Source of the DNA: Telopea speciosissima | Taxonomy: Eukaryota; Streptophyta; Magnoliopsida; Proteales; Proteaceae | Direction: 5' to 3' | DNA: 64,000 nucleotides | NCBI RefSeq assembly: GCF_018873765.1 | Contig: NC_057922.1 | Location: forward strand, 66,736,755 to 66,800,754 | Shown: one piece after another, positions 11,573-23,063 of the stretch | Numbering within the stretch: position 1 is the stretch's first letter | Layout of the letters: every line of letters begins with the position of its first letter | Made by a program: the position numbers and the translations under genes | The notes under the pieces: model-generated | What the model was told of the DNA's origin: nothing | Databases searched by the model: none | What the model saw: the letters and a program-made list of their open reading frames with translations, nothing else

Positions 11573-13638
11573 GGTACTGAGAACTGGCAATCGCAAAAGG
11601 GGGATTTGTGATGGCAGGGTAGAAAGGTGTTACAAGGGTGGGGGCTGGGGTTGGGTTCGTTGCGAGTGGGGTTCTAGGGACAGGTTTCGTGGGGAAAGGG
11701 GATTTCAATGGTGAGGTGGGACTTGGGAGGAGGATTGGGGTTGGTGGAGGAAGAACAGAGTCTGTAGAGGATGGGGTGGGGTGGGCATGCAGGGAAGAGG
11801 ACGATGTGGGGTAAGATTTGAAGACAGAGATGGTGAGCCAAGCGGGGGCAGCTAAACATGATGGATTACAGAAGCCAGTATAGTTCCTACAATTCCCTAA
11901 CAAGGGGGACGAAATGACCATTACATCTCCGACCGAACACTCTGCCCAGATAGGGTCCACCCTCTCTTATTAGAGGCAATAGGAGAACTGTACAGGTCAG
12001 GGAATCGCAATAGATATTTTTCCACTTGCTAATTGTACGTGGAAGAGAGAGAGTATCATGGTTGATGGAATGAATAAGTGATAATCCTCCATTCACGTAT
12101 CTCATCCTTTTTGTGAAGCCAAAATCTTACCCTATCACTGGATGGGAATGGTTCGTTGCTCTTCTCCAAGAGGCACAAAAGAGCCTACTAAGTCTAGCAC
12201 TTAAGGTGTTCTTCCCCCGCATAAAAAAACATCCTCAATCCGATCACTACAATATTTACCATTACCCCACTGAAAAATCCAAAACCTGGAGGAAGCATGA
12301 CCCATACTATAATAACAAGTACAGGCGAAGCTACCAAGGTGACATGGCTTCCTAAGATTTTTTATGTATCTTTGTTAAGATCCAAGAACAATTACGAAAC
12401 TTTATCATCACAAAACAGAAAAATAATGATTTAAAAAACTCTTTGTTGGGCCATTACTCTCCTTCCTTTGGGACAAGTTAGTAGAATAACAGCAGGTAAT
12501 CTCCTTGCACCCCTATTTGCCGTCCCCTGCTCCATCCGCTGGTCAAACTTTGGGCCAATTGGAATTCAGCAACGCACCATGCCACCAAAATTTTTTCAAA
12601 AAAGGTTTGAACATTCAAGATACAAGCAAACTGGTTTCGCATCCTATTTATCTAAAAACCAGTATTGGCTACTTCATCCTCCATGACTCGAAAACAAGCT
12701 CCTCTTTCACTTACCTCTAATCCTAACTCATAACATACTCATAATTTTTCTCTAAATCTTGTATAAAAATACTAAAATAATATAGTTTTTTTGGGTGAAT
12801 AATACTAAAATAAAATTACTCCATTGCAGAGTCAACTCCACTTCTTGGGCACTCCTTCGGTTTGCAGGGTGAGTCAAAACTGCAATCAAGAAAATCAAAC
12901 TTCACCAAAAGGACTTCCAGAAGTGAGTGTAAAGTCGCTGACATCCACGAGGTTCTGTAGTGTACAAGAGGCTACGGCCAAAAGACATTTCCTGCCCAAG
13001 TAGCATTTTGGGGATTAGTATATCTTACCCTGCTTTATGAGATACAACTTGAGTTGAGCAGGCTAGTACTCAAAAATTGAGTTGAACAAGTGCACGGCTA
13101 GTACAGCGTCTAAGTGTGAATGCTAGAGAGAGATTAAACACCCCCCATCACACCGACATGGCATGCCGGTAGGGACTGAGACATCATTGAAAAGTAAGCT
13201 CCCGTCTTCCTTCTTCATATGTCAAATTTCGGATGAAACACACTACAATATATCAAATTGAAGTGACATAAAACTGACGAGACCATTCTTATTAGATGAT
13301 CATGGACCCATCAGGAAATGGGAGGTGAGGCGAATAGCCAAATACATGTGGGTCATATAATTGAATAAAGACCCCAAATTTGACATACATATGCCCTCAC
13401 TCAATCAACAGTTCAGATTTGCTCACTTGGCATGCCATGGGGCAAATTAAGAGCCGAACTGCCTTCTTGGTTAACAGGTTTCGCTCTGCATCCTTTCTGG
13501 GGAAAACAAACATCTAGAAACCCAATTTCATAGATCATACTAAAGCATCATTGGTTGGGGGGGGAGGAGGGGGGGACTCACCAAAGACTCCAAGCTTGGT
13601 AAGCAGCAGCAGCTGCAAGAGTTTAATTTCAACCATGG
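11573..13638. other. Unassigned intergenic sequence
   Basis: A proline/serine-rich minus-strand frame occupies 11526-11960, but it is low-complexity and unlike anything I know. A poly(G) tract lies at 13557-13577. The last part is the 3' flank of the eIF2B-alpha gene. No repeat border or RNA gene was recognised. Confidence 0.3.
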
Positions 13639-16600
13639 CTACAAGTATAGCTGAATAAGCTCATCACTGACAACAGAGGGTGTTAAAACGCCTAGATCTG
13701 TAAAGAGAAGAGTGAGATACTGAGGAGGAGTATAATCCCTTGCAGATGTTTCAACCTCAACACCAGATGGAATAGGGACACCAAAATCAATGGGACGTAG
13801 GGCAGGTTCCATGTCTTTCTGGTCCAATGGATATAGACGTGCAAACTGCAAAGCAAAAGACAGAGACAAGATGTCAAGATAATTTACCAATACAACTTGA
13901 AAGGTTCAGCTGCGTAGTCAAGAGTTTGATAGTTCTTCATGATGCCCTAGGATTGGAATCCAAATCGGCTGGGCTAGGCTTCAAGGCTCACAAGCACGTG
14001 CCTGGTTTGCCTATTTCAGCCCTAATTGACAAAGAACGAAACATTTCATAGTAAAAATACGATAGGGAAAAAGATAGCTACACTGCCAGCATGCAGTTTC
14101 CCTCTCACATTAATTTTTTATTATTTTCTCTCAATTGCTTTTGAAAATGTGGACCCCATATGGATGATAACTTTTTCGGAACACCTATTGGTGTAGCTTG
14201 CAGATTCCTCCCCACCCTGGCAGGGTGGGGAACCCTCTGCCAATAAAATATATCTTTGATTGCTCTAGGTCCTGCTGGATCAGTCTGAAGTCTGGTTACA
14301 CTGAGCTCAGGTTGGCATTCTCTACCTATGGGCTGTGATCAGCCTAGCCTGCAGTCAACTCTATAGCTATACCTGTAGATGTTCAAGTGCTGATGCAGCA
14401 TCTACCATTCAATGGAAATGTTTAGCATTCATTTCTCATTATTCTACAGTCAATCATTCATCAACCACTATTCTGCAGACTTTCCTACATACTCTGCTGC
14501 CAGAATTTACTGACTGATGGAAAGATTGTGAGAGCCAGGAATTTTCTTTTTTCCTTTCCCTTTAAATAAAATATTTCTTCATTGGCCTCCATAATTGGCA
14601 ATTCACTTCACATACCTTGTAACTCTCAGCCGCCACATAAACAGGTTTGTTCATGCTATGAGCCACCAATGCAATCTGATATGTTCCCACCATGTTGATT
14701 ATACCTCCACTTTCCACCACCCCATCTGCCCCAACAAATACCATGTCAACCTCATCCATTATATATGCCACCGCGGAGTCGATCAGAAGCTTTACAGGAA
14801 CATCAAGTTTCACAAGCTCATTAGAGAACCGTAGGCCTGTCCTGTCCGGCCTTCCCTCTGCAAGTTCAAACAATGTAAATTTGTGCCTACCAGCAATTGA
14901 CCAGCATAAGACTTTCTTCCTTTTTTTTGTTTTTTGTTTTTTGTTTTTTTTTTTTTTTTTTTTGGGGGGGGGGGTATTAGAGAAGGGGAAGAAGTTGATG
15001 TATCTAAACAGTGAGTAGAAGAAAGTCAAAACTGTAATTCTATATCCCAAGTAGTACAGACAGGATTTAATCATAAAAAAAACATCATGATTTGGGGTGC
15101 AAAACTGCATATTTTTATGTTTCACATGACCAATCAATCTCCTCTGCCACAACTCAACCTCCCTCGATGGTAACAAAATCAGACTAATTTTCTAGACCAT
15201 TTTTTCAGAATGCTTATGATAGTAAAAACTAATGTGATGTTTATATTATTCTAATCCTTGAGTGATTTAACACATTCTCTGGAAATAGATATTCTTGAGT
15301 GTGAGAAAAGAAAAGGCAAACCTGTGCAAAGAACTCGGAAGAGTTTCTTATTTTGAGCTGCTGTCTTCAAAACTTCCAACACAACCCTTGAGAAACCATG
15401 CACCAAAATGGTGCAACCATCGAAGATAAAATCTTGACTGAGCATTGCAATGGTCCTGCGTGCCTGAAACATGAAGGTTCAACATGCACTACACATAATT
15501 TTTGCTGCTAACCAGCACGATTGCATAGACTAGTAGTACAAAATATACATGATAGCACAGCCAATCACTTCATACCTTACGAGATATCTCTCCAAACTTC
15601 TCGCCACGTTCAATTAACCGAGATTTTGCAGCATTGAATTCCTCATATTCTAAAGCTGAAGTTCTGGTAACATATCGCATGAATAGATCACATCCAGCCG
15701 TCAAAGAGATAGAGGTTGCATCCCATGACTGAAATTCATAAATGAGGTTGACCATTTCAAATGAAGATATAAGAATAATACGAAGTTGCCCACTTTTAGC
15801 TTCCTTATAACTTTAAATATGTCATCAAGAGGTAAGCACATACTATACTCATCAAAGCATGAAAATTAATGACCATAGAGACATCACACACAGGCTTTGC
15901 CAAGGTTTTAAATTGGGGACAGAGACAGGCAACATCCACTGAATAATTTCAAGTTTTCAAGTCCAAGTAAAATTTACTAATGGCAAAGTCAGAAAAGACC
16001 CACAGACAGGGTTTATGCTGATGGATGACAACAGAGTAAATCTTATGAGCAAAACCAAGGATAAAATTGGACACTTGCACTGATGCAGGAGAATCTTGGA
16101 CCGGGCCGACCCAACTGGTACACTACCTTGGACCGACCTAAATTCAGTTGTGTATCCAGATGGAGATTAACCGGATCCAAATATGGTTTTATTTTGGTAG
16201 ATATTTAGGATTTTATAGGGATAATTATGTAAGGAGTCTTTTATTTTTCTTTCTACACGATTTAATCCCCCATCGTTGAGATTATGAAAGAATGAATTGA
16301 GTTTCTCGCTGTGTGTGTGAACCCTCCCCCTCCTTTCTCCCTTGCTAATCTGATTTCTTCCTAACTTCTCTTGTTTTCAACATAACCACATAGATTCAGT
16401 GATGAGGGAGCATCCAGTTCAGCCAATTCTCATTCCTCTCGTTCAATTAGGAGTTCCAAGTGTATTTCCCCAAATAAGAGAATTAGGGTGGAATATTGGG
16501 AGGATTTTGTCCATATCAGTACAAAAACAGGTTGTACGCACATTTGTGGAGAAATAGCAAACAATAATTTTGTTGTCGATAAAGCTTTATTTTGGAGTTG

Positions 16601-17971
16601 GAGTTGCATGTGCTGTCGCAGCAGGTCTGGTTTCATATCTCTCTCTCTCTCTCTCTCATATTTATTATCGAATGTTATCGACCCCTATCAAGGCATGTAG
16701 CCGGCGTTTGCAACTGCACCCTCGGCTGAAACTTTAGTAGTAGAATCTGCTGCCACTATCAACTAGAAACATTGGGAAACCACTTCTATCACCAATGGCC
16801 GAGGTATCTCTTATTCTTGTCCTGAATTTTCTCAGCTTTCTTCTAATCTGTGTTGTTTCCTACTGTTGTAACCTATTGGAATCTCTTAAATCTTAATTTG
16901 CTGAGATAATACAAAACCTGCTACTATACCGTGGAGATCTAATTGAGATCCGAATTTGTAAGTGAGTTTGTTTGATTACTATCTTTTCTAGTGCGACTCG
17001 TGGGCATGCAGCTAATAAGACACAACGCCTATGAGACACCAGAGCGCCAACCTGTCAACAGTAAAACCAACCGGTCCAAGATATAACTTTTTATAAGCTA
17101 AAATTAATAATCCCAGAGGAGGAAGGGCAAAAGAGGGTTGGCGGACCCCAAAGTAGCGAAATTATTAACGAGGCCTGGAGTTGAGAAACAGGAAGCTAGC
17201 TGATTAACGGAGATAAAGTAATCTGCTACGCTCTCACGTCAGGGCTTAGAACCTAAAATTTGCCAGCTTTTCAGAGCCCCAGTCAAAGAATGATCTGGGA
17301 GCTTTACCGTGACTCGAAAAGAACAAATAACAAACAATCATAAATATTTCCTTTAACAAAGGATTTTTGGATGAAGTTGTACAGATCAAATCATGGGGTT
17401 CTAAATAGCTGGAACAAATTTTTCATAAAAGAAATCTTGACCTTGAAAAGCAAGAAACTGGATTCATTGACAAGCATAAGCTCATATTGCAACAAAATCT
17501 AGAAGGTGCATCAGAGATATCCCAGATAATAATTAGGCAGTCCACAAGGAACCGGAACCCTAAGGGGAATATGAAAAAAAGAGAAGAGAAAGAGAGGCAA
17601 TTGAAAAACAGGAAAAAGGGACTAACTTTAAGAGAATCGGAGGCCTTCTTCAGTTCGATCTCGAGCTCCATCATGGTGGTAGCCTGACTGGAACGAATGA
17701 CGGAAGCCAAGGCCAAAATAGCAGCGACAGCTTCCGCGAGATCAGGCTGCTGCCTCCACCGGTTGAACTCATCGATCACGCTGAAAGGCTTGCCTGTAGA
17801 GATATTGATGGAACTGGTAGAATTCTCGTCCGGGGGAGCATCGCCTGGGTTGCGTCCCACAGCGGCCTGAGCTTGTGCGAGCCAGTCGCTGGTGACCACT
17901 GCATGGTGAGCCGCTCGGGTCTGGTAGTAAGCAGACATGGAGGGGTTAGGGTTTTGAAGGATTTCGGGCAT
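13639..17971 (-). CDS. EIF2B1: Translation initiation factor eIF2B, alpha subunit
   Basis: Regulatory subunit of the cytosolic guanine-nucleotide exchange factor that recycles eIF2-GDP to eIF2-GTP (orthologue of yeast GCN3). Exons on the minus strand: 17971-17627, 15728-15576, 15463-15322, 14857-14616 and 13845-13639. All introns are GT-AG. The joined frame is 1089 nt, 362 residues plus stop, with no interruption. The helical N-terminal domain contains AYYQTRAAHH, EFNRWRQQPDLAEAVAAI and TTMMELEIELKKASDSLK. The Rossmann-like C-terminal domain contains DFIFDGCTILVHGFSRVV, FRVLCTEGRPDRTGL, DMVFVGADGVVESGGIIN and NKPVYVAAESYKFARLYPLDQ. The protein ends LLFTDLGVLTPSVVSDELIQ LYL, as in plant homologues. 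The start at 17971 has a good context (CACCATGCC). An in-frame upstream ATG at 18103 would add 44 residues; see the promoter entry. Confidence 0.93.
13846..14615 (-). other. eIF2B-alpha intron 4
   Basis: Non-coding. A perfect hairpin with 10-base arms around a single G (CCCCACCCTG / CAGGGTGGGG) lies at 14210-14230. The stretch at about 14062-14100 (GGGAAAAAGATAGCTAC) shares its opening with the MITE at 10897, suggesting a related miniature element. The borders are not resolved. Confidence 0.5.
14858..15321 (-). other. eIF2B-alpha intron 3, with long T and G runs
   Basis: The intron contains a TTTTTTG-type ladder, about 22 T's and then 10 G's at 14921-14975 on the plus strand. No inserted element with clear borders is visible. 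Read-through frames over this tract are artefacts. Confidence 0.6.
15729..17626 (-). other. eIF2B-alpha intron 1 (1.9 kb) with transposon-like pieces
   Basis: The longest intron of the gene. From about 16083 to 16384 it holds an LTR-like block, starting TGATGCAGGAG and ending TTTTCAACA; no target duplication was found. From about 16400 to 16590 a plus-strand frame reads SSSANSHSSRS...NKRIRVEYWEDFVHI...CTHICGE. Its Ser-rich lead and aromatic/Cys spacing are reminiscent of a BED zinc finger from a hAT transposase, but I cannot confirm this. A (CT)n run lies at 16639-16658. Confidence 0.4.
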
Positions 17972-18102
17972 GGTGTCGGTGGTTCGTTCGTCGGAAGCGG
18001 AGAGAAGGATTTGAGGTTTTGAGTCCCCCGGTGGTTGTGGACCTTGTGGCTGTGATTTAAGTTGTTGCTTTTCGAGAATGAAAGAAGCGGACCTCCTCCA
18101 CA

Positions 18103-18111
18103 TTTATAAAT
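18103..18111 (-). promoter_or_regulatory. TATA-like box at the eIF2B-alpha 5' end
   Basis: On the minus strand the sequence TTTATAAAT overlaps the upstream in-frame ATG (18103-18101). If this is the TATA box, transcription would begin about 30 bases inside, near 18075. Then the ATG at 17971, which has a better context, would be the true start, and the upstream 44 residues (beginning MWRRSASFILEK) would not be made. If transcription begins further upstream, the longer protein is possible. Confidence 0.4.
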
Positions 18112-18113
18112 TG

Positions 18114-19139
18114 TTTACTACGTGACCTACCTTCTTCTCCTGCAGCAGCTTTCGTGACCGTATCAGAAAACCGAAAACTCCAACCTACGCTTCGTAGATG
18201 AAAAACCCCCGGTAAATCGAATCGGAGGAGGGCTTCCGGGGCGGTAGTTATTTCTTCCTTCAGTCTCAGATGACAAATCCTTCAAATAGTTTCGACTTTG
18301 GGAATTTGGGTTGCCCTTGCTCCCCTCGACAGGTTGTCCATATGTCGGTTCGAGACGGTTTCGGTCTGTTGTTGGACCAAAAGGAAAATTTTTTGTTTTT
18401 TAGATCCAGTTTGGTTTGGTTTTTTATCACTATTTTGCCATTATTTCGTAACGGGCTACTATTGGATTTAGCCTGTTCCGGTCTCGGGTAAATACGCGTA
18501 AGGATATTCTTATATTAATGGGGGGATTTTGATACTCTACTGCCGCCTGCCTGTTTGGATAGGGCGGTTATTGCGCCTCTGCCTGTGTGAGGAATCACAT
18601 AGGTAGAACGGGCAGGCGATAGTAAAGATCCAAATTGATTAATGGGAAGATCCTGACAGTTTGGAGTTTTTTATTTCTTATCGGTGTACAATCGGTTTGG
18701 TCCATCTTCAGTTTCGTTAAGTGAATTCAATTGGCCTGATTTTGTTTCGGATGATCCAATCGAATTTAATCTGTCCGGCCGTTTTGGAACGAACTTTGAC
18801 AGACTTACCTCGACCCCTTTGCATATGGTTTGATATTTTTTCTTTTTTCTTTTTATTTTTAATTGAGAAAAAAATTAGGAAATCTATGGTCATTATTGGC
18901 CCTGCATGATACATTTCTGTTTTTTGGATATATTTCTATTCCTGAAATGACTTTTTGTATTTTTGTTATTGAGCCAAATTTCTATGCAAAAAAAAAAAAC
19001 TGCGTTTGGTAATGCATAATAATTTCTATTTTTAGATCAGAAAATAAACAAAAATACGTTTGTTATGCACAATCATTTCTGTTTCTATCTGTTTCTAGAA
19101 CTTAAATAAAATTTCAAAATACCATTGTATACCTAAAAT
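18114..19139. other. Intergenic, remnants of GGTTTCGGT-type repeats
   Basis: No gene was recognised. An imperfect inverted repeat pairs 18524-18552 (GGATTTTGATACTCTACTGC) with 18609-18635 (GGCAGGCGATAGTAAAGATCC), like a small MITE. Stretches at 18330-18490 and 18680-18800 are rich in CGGTTTGGT / GGTTTCGGT phrases, like decayed subterminal DNA of hAT-type elements. No intact termini were found. Confidence 0.35.
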
Positions 19140-19320
19140 TTTGGTGGTGGAGGTGGTGGAAGTGGCGGCGATGGAGGTGGAGGCAGTGGTGGTGGTGATG
19201 GTGGTGGTGGTGGAGGTGGAGGTGGAGGTGGAGGTGGTGGTGGTGGTGGTGGTGGTGGTGGTGGAGGTGGAGGTGGAGGTGGAGGTGGAGATGGAGGTGG
19301 TGGTGGTGATTGAAGTTGCA
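19140..19320 (+). repeat. GGT/GGA minisatellite-like tract
   Basis: About 180 bases of GGTGGT and GGTGGAGGT triplets. It produces poly-Val/Glu, poly-Pro and poly-His frames, which are not genes. Strand asymmetry (G-rich plus strand) makes G-quadruplex formation plausible, but nothing here demonstrates it. Confidence 0.9.
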
Positions 19321-19664
19321 TTGGAGGTGATGTTTTATTTTAAACGTGAAATAGTGCTTTGCCCACCAAATTAACCATGTGCTCATTAAAAAGCAACCCC
19401 CCCTCTTATTTCTTTCTTTTATTTTTTGGATAGAGAAGCTTCAAATTGGAGTTTTTTTTTTTTTTTTTTTCTAGCAATTTTTTTTCTCGATTCGTTCCTA
19501 GGAACAAAAAAATGAACCGGTGTTAACAAACGGATTTCTATTTTTGTTTGTTTCCAAGAATGAAAAAAAAACAGAGAAATAGAGAAACAAAAGTGTTATC
19601 ATGTATGTCATTATCTCCATTACCTATTTAAGAAGCCGTTCACATCCTTAGGAGCCCATCTAAT

Positions 19665-20586
19665 TAGGGGTGTCAATGGGTCGGGTTGGGCCGGGCCTGC
19701 CTAAACCCTGACCCTAACCCTAAAGGCCTTAACCTAAACCCTGACCCGACCCTGCTAGGGTTTTCCCTAACCCGACCCAACCCGACCTGATCCTGATAGC
19801 GTCAAACTATGAAGAAGACATAGCCCTATCCGTTACCTTGGGCGGCACTCGGCCGTACGCGCTTGAGCTCCGCGATACATAATTATGGGGAGTGTGAATT
19901 CCACTGATCTACAACACCATCTCCTTTTTCAATATTTTCTCAAATCTCAAATTTCCATCTTTAGTGAACGAAGAAAGAAAGATCGATCGAAATGGGTGCT
20001 CTGAATCATATCTCTGAAATCTTTGATTTCTCTCACAAGAGTAGTAATAGCAAGAAGCTCAAGAATAACAAGCAATTGCAGGTATAAACTACTTAATTAG
20101 CTACTCTGCTCTCTTCTTCTTCTTCTTTGGTCTCTATAAGTTGGTTGTTAACTAAAAGGGAACTACTCTGTTTTGTAACAGACGGTGGAGATAAAGGTGA
20201 GGATAGACTGTGAAGGGTGTGAGAGGAGAGTGAAGAAATCAGTGAAAATGATGAAAGGAGTGACGCAAGTGGATGTGGATCCCAAGAAGAACAAGCTGAC
20301 GGTGATTGGGTACGTGGATCCAAAGAAGGTATTGCATCGGGTACAGCATCAGACGGGAAAGAAGGTGGAGTTCTGGCCTTACGTTCCATACGAAATGGTA
20401 GCCCTATCAGGGTCGGGTCAGGGCCGGGCCGGGCTAAGCTGGGGGTCTTATCCCGAACCCAACCCGACCCTACCAGGGTCAGCCAAAATCTCAACCCTAA
20501 CCCGCCCTTCGGGCTGGCAGGTCAAGGTCGGGTCTGGGCCGGGCTTAGGGCGGGTTCGGGCCAGGCGGGTATTATTGACACCCCTA
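19665..20586. mobile_element. hAT-type element (922 bp) with captured HIPP gene fragment
   Basis: Perfect 13-bp terminal inverted repeats, TAGGGGTGTCAAT (19665-19677) and its inverse complement (20574-20586), are flanked by perfect 8-bp duplications CATCTAAT (19657-19664 and 20587-20594). That length is diagnostic of the hAT superfamily. Beyond the TIR, about 130-180 bp on each side is a diverged, longer inverted repeat rich in GGGTCGGGT / CCCGACCC. Between these arms, from about 19810 to 20400, lies a non-transposon segment: 5' leader, exon, intron and exon of a HIPP metallochaperone gene. The 10-mer TAGCCCTATC occurs at both internal borders (19821-19830 and 20399-20408), which may mark the capture junction. 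No transposase is encoded, so the element depends on others. Confidence 0.9.
19992..20406 (+). pseudogene. Captured 5' fragment of a HIPP metallochaperone gene
   Basis: Exon 1 is 19992-20081 (MGALNHISEIFDFSH..., ending KQLQ), followed by a GT-AG intron 20082-20181. Exon 2 runs from 20182 (TVEIKVRIDCEGCERRVKKS, GVTQVDVD, LTVIGYVDP, TGKKVEFWPYVPYEM). It holds a heavy-metal-associated (HMA) domain with the metal-binding core CEGC in a DCEGCERRV context. It is closest to the HIPP20-26 subgroup as I recall it. Intact relatives have about 150 residues and end in a CaaX isoprenylation motif. Here the homology stops after PYEMVA, where transposon DNA begins, so the lipid anchor is lost. The donor splice structure is preserved, so capture was from genomic DNA, not mRNA. 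Confidence 0.85.
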
Positions 20587-20822
20587 CATCTAATGGTACT
20601 AAAAATATGGAATTCCTTCAACATAAGTGTAGGGAAAATACCTCCTAAGAATGAGATGCACATCTTTTTCTTTTTTGAGAGGATTTCCTTCATTGTCAAT
20701 GTGGGAAGGAATCTACTTGAAAAAATATCATTCATATGGGGGCCATTCAAAGTTGAAGAGAAAAAACTATGTGAGAAGTAAATTGCACTCTAGTAGAGTG
20801 GGGAAGTTTCCTTTTTCCCTAC

Positions 20823-21173
20823 GGCTATGTTTGGTTGCAAGGGGAACTAAAGGGAAGGGAAGTGAAAATTTTCAAACCTTAAAAATAAACTTTTGTAATA
20901 ATTACTCCATATGATTGTAGAAACTACTTAAATTTTATACCATATTTAGTAATGATACATTTTATATGTAATTTTTATCTTACTTTTTAAGCCAAAGGGA
21001 ATTGGATGCAAAATAAATAGAAATTTAATAATCAAATATATAATGATTTGGAGCTGGAGCAAGTGATATAGTCACATAGGGTAATGATTACAAGATGTTT
21101 TTTATTTAAGTTTAAAAATTTCACTTCCATTCCCTTTAATTCCCCTTGCATCCCCTTGCAACCAAACGGAGCC
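20823..21173. mobile_element. TIR miniature element (about 351 bp)
   Basis: The left end GGCTATGTTTGGTTGCAAGG (20823-20842) and right end CCTTGCAACCAAACGGAGCC (21154-21173) are inverse complements at 18 of 20 positions. The interior is AT-rich and non-coding. The GGCTNNGTTTGGTTGCAAGG terminus is common among plant MITEs. I found no convincing target duplication, so the superfamily is open. Confidence 0.65.
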
Positions 21174-22344
21174 CGACATAAAATTTTCCATGATAAAATA
21201 TCTTCTAGCGTTTGTTTGCAAGAGGTAAAATTTTCAATTGTTGAAAACTTTTTTGACAAAAGAAACCCTAAACCTAAATTTCATTTTTTTTTGGGTAAGA
21301 AAGAACCCTAAACCTAAACCTAAACCTAAATTTCAATACCTATATAAGTCAGCCGATACCCAATATGGATCCCTAAAATTGTATTTACCCTAAAGGTTCA
21401 GTACGAATAGACTGGAATCCGCTTCCTCTAACCATGAGGGTTTGAGATAAGAAGCTCACACATAGTGTTTCAAAACATGGGATTGGGATGGAATCGGTCC
21501 TTCCCATTTGGAATTGGGCAGAATGGGTCTCAAGAACCTTGAATCAGCCCTCAGCCCTCAGACCTCAAAACTCAACGATTCAAGGGTTTCTGGAATTAAA
21601 TATACTTATAAGGGGGAAGTGTTTTTTGGAATTAAAATGTATAAAAATTAAATAGAATCCAACTACTAAAAAGAGGGGCTTATTTATAAATATTAGTAAT
21701 GGGATTTTAAGATGCTATTATGGAAAAGAGGTTTTCTTCAACCTCTCAATGGAAACAAGCGCAGAAGACCTGGTTTCACTTCGATGGATTTGAGATTAGG
21801 TAGCTAGCCCACTATCTTCGGAAATCCAACCAATCAATATAAGAATCAACAACCTGAGAATGAATTAAAAAATCTTTGAAGCATAATCAAGCGAAAGTTC
21901 TTGAGGCAGCCATGGTTGCAGGTTTCTATTCTATTACGGACTTGGGTAGAATTCATCCTCAAAAGAAAACCTTTAAGAAGAGAGTGCTTAAGTACTTAAA
22001 ATCCCCCCCTGGTATTCTATGTTTATATTTGATGTGAGTATTTTTTTCCGCCTTTCGCATAGAACCCCAACAAAATATTACAGCATAGGGAAGTCCCATG
22101 ATTGAGTCTCTAGGGTTTGAATCACCCAAGGGAAGGAAGCTTGTTGCCAAAATTTGAAAAGGAAAAGGAGGACCTAGGAAGTTCGATTCAAATTCATGGG
22201 GCTCATACGAATGTTAGAAACAGAACAGGGAAAAAAAAAGAAAGAATAATAGAAAAGGAAAAGAAGAAGAAGCAAGAGAATATAATAGAGGAATCCAGCC
22301 TGATAGGAGGGAATCGATTCGAGAATAGAGGAATCCGGCCTAAG
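21174..22344. other. Intergenic, nothing recognised
   Basis: AT-rich sequence without a supportable gene. Short CCTAAA runs at 21248-21262 and 21303-21330 resemble interstitial telomere-like repeats but are only a few units long. A purine-rich stretch lies at 22220-22300. Confidence 0.4.
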
Positions 22345-23063
22345 TTTTTTTTTTTTTTTTGGTGGTAAAAGATGATCTATTTATTGAAACGTGACCAACA
22401 CATGGAATCCGAGTTACAACTATCAGATAACCACAGAGTGGACATGGGCCAAGGCGTCCTACACGTCAAGGACATGCACCACCCTCCTAGCCAGGGAGTC
22501 AGCTACGCTATTATTCTCCCTGGGAATATGATGGAAGGAACATGAAAGGAAAAAGGAAGTAAGGTATTGGATATCTTCCCCAATATTTGCTGAGGATATC
22601 TGAGTTGCTGCTTGTGGTTGAGAAAGCTAGAATATTGCTTCCTTGTTGTCAGATTCCACCATTGAGTAATCAACACCGTCCTCAATGGCCTGCAACATCC
22701 TTGCCCGAATTGCAATAGCTTCTCCCTGAATCACTGAAGTGAAGATTTGGGGCTCAGATACAGTAGCAATAGGTGCACCTCTTGAATTCTGTATAACGAA
22801 ACCAATACCTCCTTTCCCTTCAGTTTGGGATGCATCTGAATTGAGTTTAAACCAATGCTGGGGAGGAGGAGACCAAGGTGGAAGTATTGCCATCTTTGGG
22901 TGGGAAGAGGTATCATGTTGAACATGGGCCTGAGAAAGGTATCTTTGTTTTGTAGTGGCTTTAGTGAACTCCCTGAAACTGGACTCAGATCTTTGGATAA
23001 CTTGAATAGGCGTCCAATTAGTTCCCTTGAAACCCAACTCATTCCTAGTGAGCCATAGTCTCT
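22345..23063 (-). mobile_element. 5'-truncated LINE (LINE 3), RNase H part only
   Basis: The minus-strand element ends in a poly(A) tail, seen as T's at 22345-22360. It is bracketed by the identical 13-mer AATCCGGCCTAAG (22332-22344 and 23064-23076), its target-site duplication. The minus-strand frame 23037-22627 encodes the type I RNase H tail of a plant L1. The catalytic-type residues are visible in WFKLNSDASQ (Asp), VIQGEAIAIR (Glu) and MVESDNKEAI (Asp). The sequence just before the tail (AATAAATAGATCATCTTTTACC) matches the 3' motif of LINE 1 and of the 7207-8590 retroposon. Confidence 0.88.

Noticed and set aside
14595..15018. Plus-strand open frames across eIF2B-alpha exon 4
   Set aside because: They are antisense shadows of the minus-strand exon and extend into the homopolymer tract of intron 3.
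19114..19386. Long open frames (poly-His/Leu, poly-Pro, poly-Val/Glu) on both strands
   Set aside because: They follow the GGT/GGA triplet repeat; composition alone keeps the frames open.
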